A stretch of DNA of 64,000 nt from Wenjunlia vitaminophila DSM 41686 (lineage in GTDB: Bacteria > Actinomycetota > Actinomycetes > Streptomycetales > Streptomycetaceae), in NCBI RefSeq assembly GCF_000380165.1, contig NZ_KB904691.1, positions 126,565 through 190,564 of the forward strand. The letters run 5' to 3'. The notes under the pieces were generated by a model. The model had not been told where the DNA came from, searched no databases, and was given only the letters and a program-made list of their open reading frames with translations. The position numbers were made by a program, and so were the translations under genes. Positions 61,367 through 64,000 of the stretch are shown in pieces; within the stretch, counting starts at the first letter, position 1, and each line of letters opens with the position of its first letter.

Positions 61367-62788
61367 TCACGTCGCGCTGGAGATCTCCACGTTCTCCAGA
61401 ATTCCCAGGGCATCGGGAACCAGAATGGCGGCCGAGTAATAGGCGGACACCAGATAGGAGATGATGGCCTTCTCGTTGATACCCATGAAGCGCACGGAAA
61501 GACCGGGCTCGTATTCGTCGGGAAGTCCGGTCTGGTGCAGTCCGATGACGCCCTGGTCGTCCTCGCCGGTACGCAGGACAAGAATGGAGCTCGTCTGCTC
61601 CTTGGTGACCGGGATCTTGTTGCACGGCAGGATCGGAATACCGCGCCAGGCGGGAACGGTGGTGTCGTGCAGCGCCACGCTGTCCGGGTAGAGGCCCCGC
61701 TTGTTGCACTCCCGGCCGAACGCCGCGATGGTGCGCGGGTGCGCGAGGAAGACGCGGGAGCTGCGCCGCCGGCTGAGCAGCTCGTCGAGGTCGTCGGGGG
61801 TGGGCGGGCCGGAGCGGGGCTGGACGCGCTGGGAGTAGTCGCAGTTGTGGAGCAGCCCGAACTCGCGGTTGTTGATCAGCTCGTGCTCCTGGCGCTCCCG
61901 CAGCGCCTCGATGGTCAGGCGGAGCTGCTGCTCGAGCTGGTTCATCGGCTCGTTGTAGAGGTCGGCGACCCGGCTGTGGACGCGCAGGATGGTCTGCGCC
62001 ACGCTGAGCTCGTACTCCCGGGGTGACGGCTCGTAGTCGACGAAGGTGCCGGCGAGCTGCACCTCTCCCTCGTGTCCCGAGGTGAGGGCGATGTCCGCCT
62101 CACCTCGGCGGTTGGTCGGCTGCCGCGCTCCGGCCCGGTAGTCCTCGATGTGCGCCCGCAACTGCGGGGACCCGCCCGCCACCTCCTCGAACGACTGCCG
62201 GTCGAGCCGGAGCAGGCTCCCCGCCGTCTCCGCGCGGACGGTGAACGGCCAGCTCTGACCGGGGTCAGTGATCACCTGGGCCCCGAAGTGGGCGCCGTCG
62301 GCGAGGACGTCCAGGACGGTATCGTCACCGTACTTGCCCTCGCCGAGCTGCTGCGTCCGGCCGTGGACGATCAGGTAGACCTGGTCCGCCGGCTGCCCGG
62401 CCTGCGCGATCACCTCTCCGGCCCGGAAGTCCTGCTGCACGAAGCGGTCCGCGAGGGCGGTGAGCACCGCGGTGTCCTCGAAGTCCCGTAACACCGCGAT
62501 CTCACGGAGCTCGTCCGGGATCACCCGGACCTCGGCGCCGGTCTGCACGAAGGTGATCCGGCCGTCGCCGAGGGTGTAGCTGAGCCGACGGTTCACCCGG
62601 TAGGCACCGCCCCTCGCCTCCACCCAGGGAAGCACGCGCAACAGCCAGCGGGAGGTGATTCCCTGCATTTGCGGCACGGACTTGGTGGTCGTCGCCAGAT
62701 TTCGCGCAGCGGCCGTACCGAGACTGAGCTGCGGTTGGCCGCTTTCCCCTCCATTGACGGGGGGATTCGAAAGAGCATCGACCGACAT
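61367..62788 (-). CDS. Family 2B encapsulin nanocompartment shell protein
   Basis: 473 aa. HK97-type shell protein of encapsulin family 2B: N-terminal arm about 1-45, P-domain start [20 protein letters not shown] (46-65), an inserted cyclic-nucleotide-binding-like domain about 100-218 ([25 protein letters not shown]), then the shell part resuming around [20 protein letters not shown] (231-250) and the A-domain end [20 protein letters not shown] with [20 protein letters not shown]. Such proteins form 60-subunit icosahedral shells holding a cargo enzyme. Known family 2 cargoes (terpene cyclase, polyprenyl transferase, cysteine desulfurase, xylulose kinase) are not nearby; the following gene is a PLP decarboxylase. 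ATG 62788 has AGGAGGG upstream. Confidence 0.93.
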   Translation of the reverse strand: MSVDALSNPPVNGGESGQPQLSLGTAAARNLATTTKSVPQMQGITSRWLLRVLPWVEARGGAYRVNRRLSYTLGDGRITFVQTGAEVRVIPDELREIAVLRDFEDTAVLTALADRFVQQDFRAGEVIAQAGQPADQVYLIVHGRTQQLGEGKYGDDTVLDVLADGAHFGAQVITDPGQSWPFTVRAETAGSLLRLDRQSFEEVAGGSPQLRAHIEDYRAGARQPTNRRGEADIALTSGHEGEVQLAGTFVDYEPSPREYELSVAQTILRVHSRVADLYNEPMNQLEQQLRLTIEALRERQEHELINNREFGLLHNCDYSQRVQPRSGPPTPDDLDELLSRRRSSRVFLAHPRTIAAFGRECNKRGLYPDSVALHDTTVPAWRGIPILPCNKIPVTKEQTSSILVLRTGEDDQGVIGLHQTGLPDEYEPGLSVRFMGINEKAIISYLVSAYYSAAILVPDALGILENVEISSAT

Positions 62789-62840
62789 GGAGAATTCCCT
62801 CCTCGATGGTTACGCGTGCGCGTCCCATCGTGCCGGTCCG

Positions 62841-62881
62841 GTCCCCCGCGAACCATTCCCCGATCGAGTGACGCGGGGGAC
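62841..62881 (-). terminator. Hairpin after aceE
   Basis: GTCCCCCGCG (62841-62850) is the exact complement of 62872-62881, with a 21-nt loop. It lies 20 bp after the aceE stop and before the encapsulin start, so it may end most aceE transcription or reduce read-through. Confidence 0.5.
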
Positions 62882-62900
62882 TGCGCTGACTCTGGACTTC

Positions 62901-64000
62901 TTATGTCGTTTTCGGCCTGATATCCAGTCCGTAGCGCCGGGCCGCGTCGCGGACGCTTTCCGGCTTGGCCTGGCCGCGCCGGGCGAGGGTGGCCAGGGCC
63001 GCGAGCGTGATGGACTCGGCGTCCACCCGGAAGTGCCGGCGCGCGGCGGTGCGGGTGTCGGAGAGCCCGAAGCCGTCGGTGCCCAACGACGTCCAGTCCT
63101 GCTCCACCCAGGGCCTGATCTGGTCCGGCACCGCCCGCATCCAGTCGCTGACCGCGACCACGGGGCCGGGGGCGCCGTGCAGGGCACGGGTCACGTACGG
63201 CACCCGTTCGCTGCCCTCCCGGCCCTCCGCGGCGTCCGCGAGGTTCTCCGCGTCGCAGGCGAGCGCGTCCCGGCGGAGCTCGGTCCAGGAGGTGGCCGAC
63301 CACACGTCCGCGGACACGTCCCACTCCTCGGCCAGCAGCCGTTGCGCGGCCAGGGCCCAGTGCATCGCGGTGCCCGAGGCCAGCAGTTGCAGCCTGGGCG
63401 CCCGGTCCGAGGTGCCCACGGGCGCGGGCGCGTACCGGTAGAGCCCGCGCACGATGCCCTCGCTCACCCCGTCCGCCTCCGGCATGGGGGGCTGCGCCTT
63501 CGGCTCGTTGTAGACGGTGAGGTAGTAGAAGACGTCCTCGCCCTCGGGCCCGAACATGCGGCGCAGCCCGTCGCGGACGATCACCCCGAGCTCGAAGGCG
63601 AAGGCGGGGTCGTAGGACACGCAGGCCGGGTTGGTCGAGGCGGTGAGCTGGGAGTGCCCGTCGGCGTGCTGGAGGCCCTCACCGGTCATGGTGGTGCGGC
63701 CGGCGGTGGCCCCGATCAGGAATCCCCGACCCAGTTGGTCGGCGAGCGCCCACATCTGGTCGGCGGTGCGCTGCCAGCCGAACATCGAGTAGAAGATGTA
63801 GAACGGGATCACCGGCTCGCCGTGGGTGGCGTACGCGGTGGCCGCGGCGGTGAGGGAGGCCATGGAGCCGGCCTCGGTGATCCCCTCGTTGAGGATCTGA
63901 CCGTCGGCGGCTTCCTTGTAGTACAGGAGCTGGTCCCGGTCCACCGGGTCGTAGGTCTGTCCCAGCGGGGAGTAGATGCCGGCGCTGGGGAAGAGCGACT
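62901..64000 (-). CDS. aceE: Pyruvate dehydrogenase E1 (homodimeric), C-terminal part
   Basis: About 366 codons of the 3' end; the gene continues beyond the right edge. Recognisable segments are [19 protein letters not shown] at the window edge, [59 protein letters not shown] and [20 protein letters not shown], which match the C-terminal half of AceE-type E1. It decarboxylates pyruvate with TPP and passes the acetyl unit to E2 lipoyl groups. lpdA at the left edge is 61 kb away and may supply E3. The stop is followed by a hairpin. Confidence 0.96.
   Translation of the reverse strand, partial: SLFPSAGIYSPLGQTYDPVDRDQLLYYKEAADGQILNEGITEAGSMASLTAAATAYATHGEPVIPFYIFYSMFGWQRTADQMWALADQLGRGFLIGATAGRTTMTGEGLQHADGHSQLTASTNPACVSYDPAFAFELGVIVRDGLRRMFGPEGEDVFYYLTVYNEPKAQPPMPEADGVSEGIVRGLYRYAPAPVGTSDRAPRLQLLASGTAMHWALAAQRLLAEEWDVSADVWSATSWTELRRDALACDAENLADAAEGREGSERVPYVTRALHGAPGPVVAVSDWMRAVPDQIRPWVEQDWTSLGTDGFGLSDTRTAARRHFRVDAESITLAALATLARRGQAKPESVRDAARRYGLDIRPKTT

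Noticed and set aside
1-64000. tRNA/rRNA genes, CRISPR arrays, prophage, plasmid origin
   Set aside because: I looked for cloverleaf ends, repeated spacer units and phage structural genes on both strands and found none that I can support. A covariance-model scan could still reveal a tRNA missed by eye.

Overview
The window is about 64 kb of very GC-rich DNA with a third-position G/C bias, GTG starts, stop-start overlaps and hairpin terminators without U-tracts. This points to a high-GC actinomycete (Actinomycetota; Streptomyces- or Nocardiopsis-like). Supporting family evidence includes an F420-dependent oxidoreductase, an ECF42 sigma factor with its DGPF partner, lutABC, a split LigD/Ku end-joining system, RNHCP zinc-ribbon proteins and a family 2B encapsulin. 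I cannot name the species. I saw no rRNA, tRNA, CRISPR array or prophage. One decayed transposase and one remnant of an MMPL transporter are the only clear gene debris.

Layout. (1) 1-7225: end of a dihydrolipoamide dehydrogenase gene closed by a 27-bp perfect hairpin, a small-molecule kinase, a YjbQ protein, a TPR protein resembling the back half of a STAND regulator, a divergent HxlR regulator/imine-reductase-like pair, and an L,D-transpeptidase lipoprotein. (2) 7411-14263: lactate oxidation operon lutABC followed by a heterodimeric ABC exporter with one degenerate ATP site, closed by a strong terminator. (3) 14280-22135: MMPL remnant, divergent AraC regulator/metallo-beta-lactamase-fold enzyme, YdjM-type membrane protein, Ski2-like helicase, a lipoprotein and an amidase. 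(4) 22187-29419: GGDEF-EAL protein translationally coupled to a methyltransferase, metallophosphoesterase, DGPF/ECF42 pair, and an acyl-ACP desaturase behind a cluster of palindromes. (5) 29654-38654: phosphoketolase, O-methyltransferase, thiamine-binding-type protein, dead transposase, GyrI-like protein, two tandem RNHCP proteins, type II NADH dehydrogenase. (6) 38977-44618: Tat lipoprotein related to dimethylformamidase, then PHP phosphoesterase, ATP-dependent DNA ligase and Ku, divergent from the LigD polymerase domain. (7) 44776-52747: DUF5996 protein, two acetyltransferases, PEP synthase, MreB/Mbl, a secreted protein. (8) 53034-59732: PhnM-like amidohydrolase, F420 oxidoreductase, a thiamine-pyrophosphate-enzyme homologue that has lost its cofactor residues, a small acidic protein, a short-chain dehydrogenase and a zinc alcohol dehydrogenase. 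(9) 59814-64000: Orn/Lys/Arg-type PLP decarboxylase, family 2B encapsulin shell protein, and the end of aceE.

How the genes connect. Central carbon flow is well represented: lactate to pyruvate (lutABC), pyruvate dehydrogenase (aceE; lpdA may serve it or a related complex), PEP synthase, phosphoketolase and NDH-2. DNA repair is a compact end-joining locus in which ligase, Ku and a PHP protein form one unit and the polymerase is read from the opposite strand of a 31-bp gap. The two observations most worth following are the encapsulin shell gene next to a PLP decarboxylase, a possible unrecognised cargo or partner without a visible loading tail, and the thiamine-diphosphate pseudoenzyme at 55322-56968.
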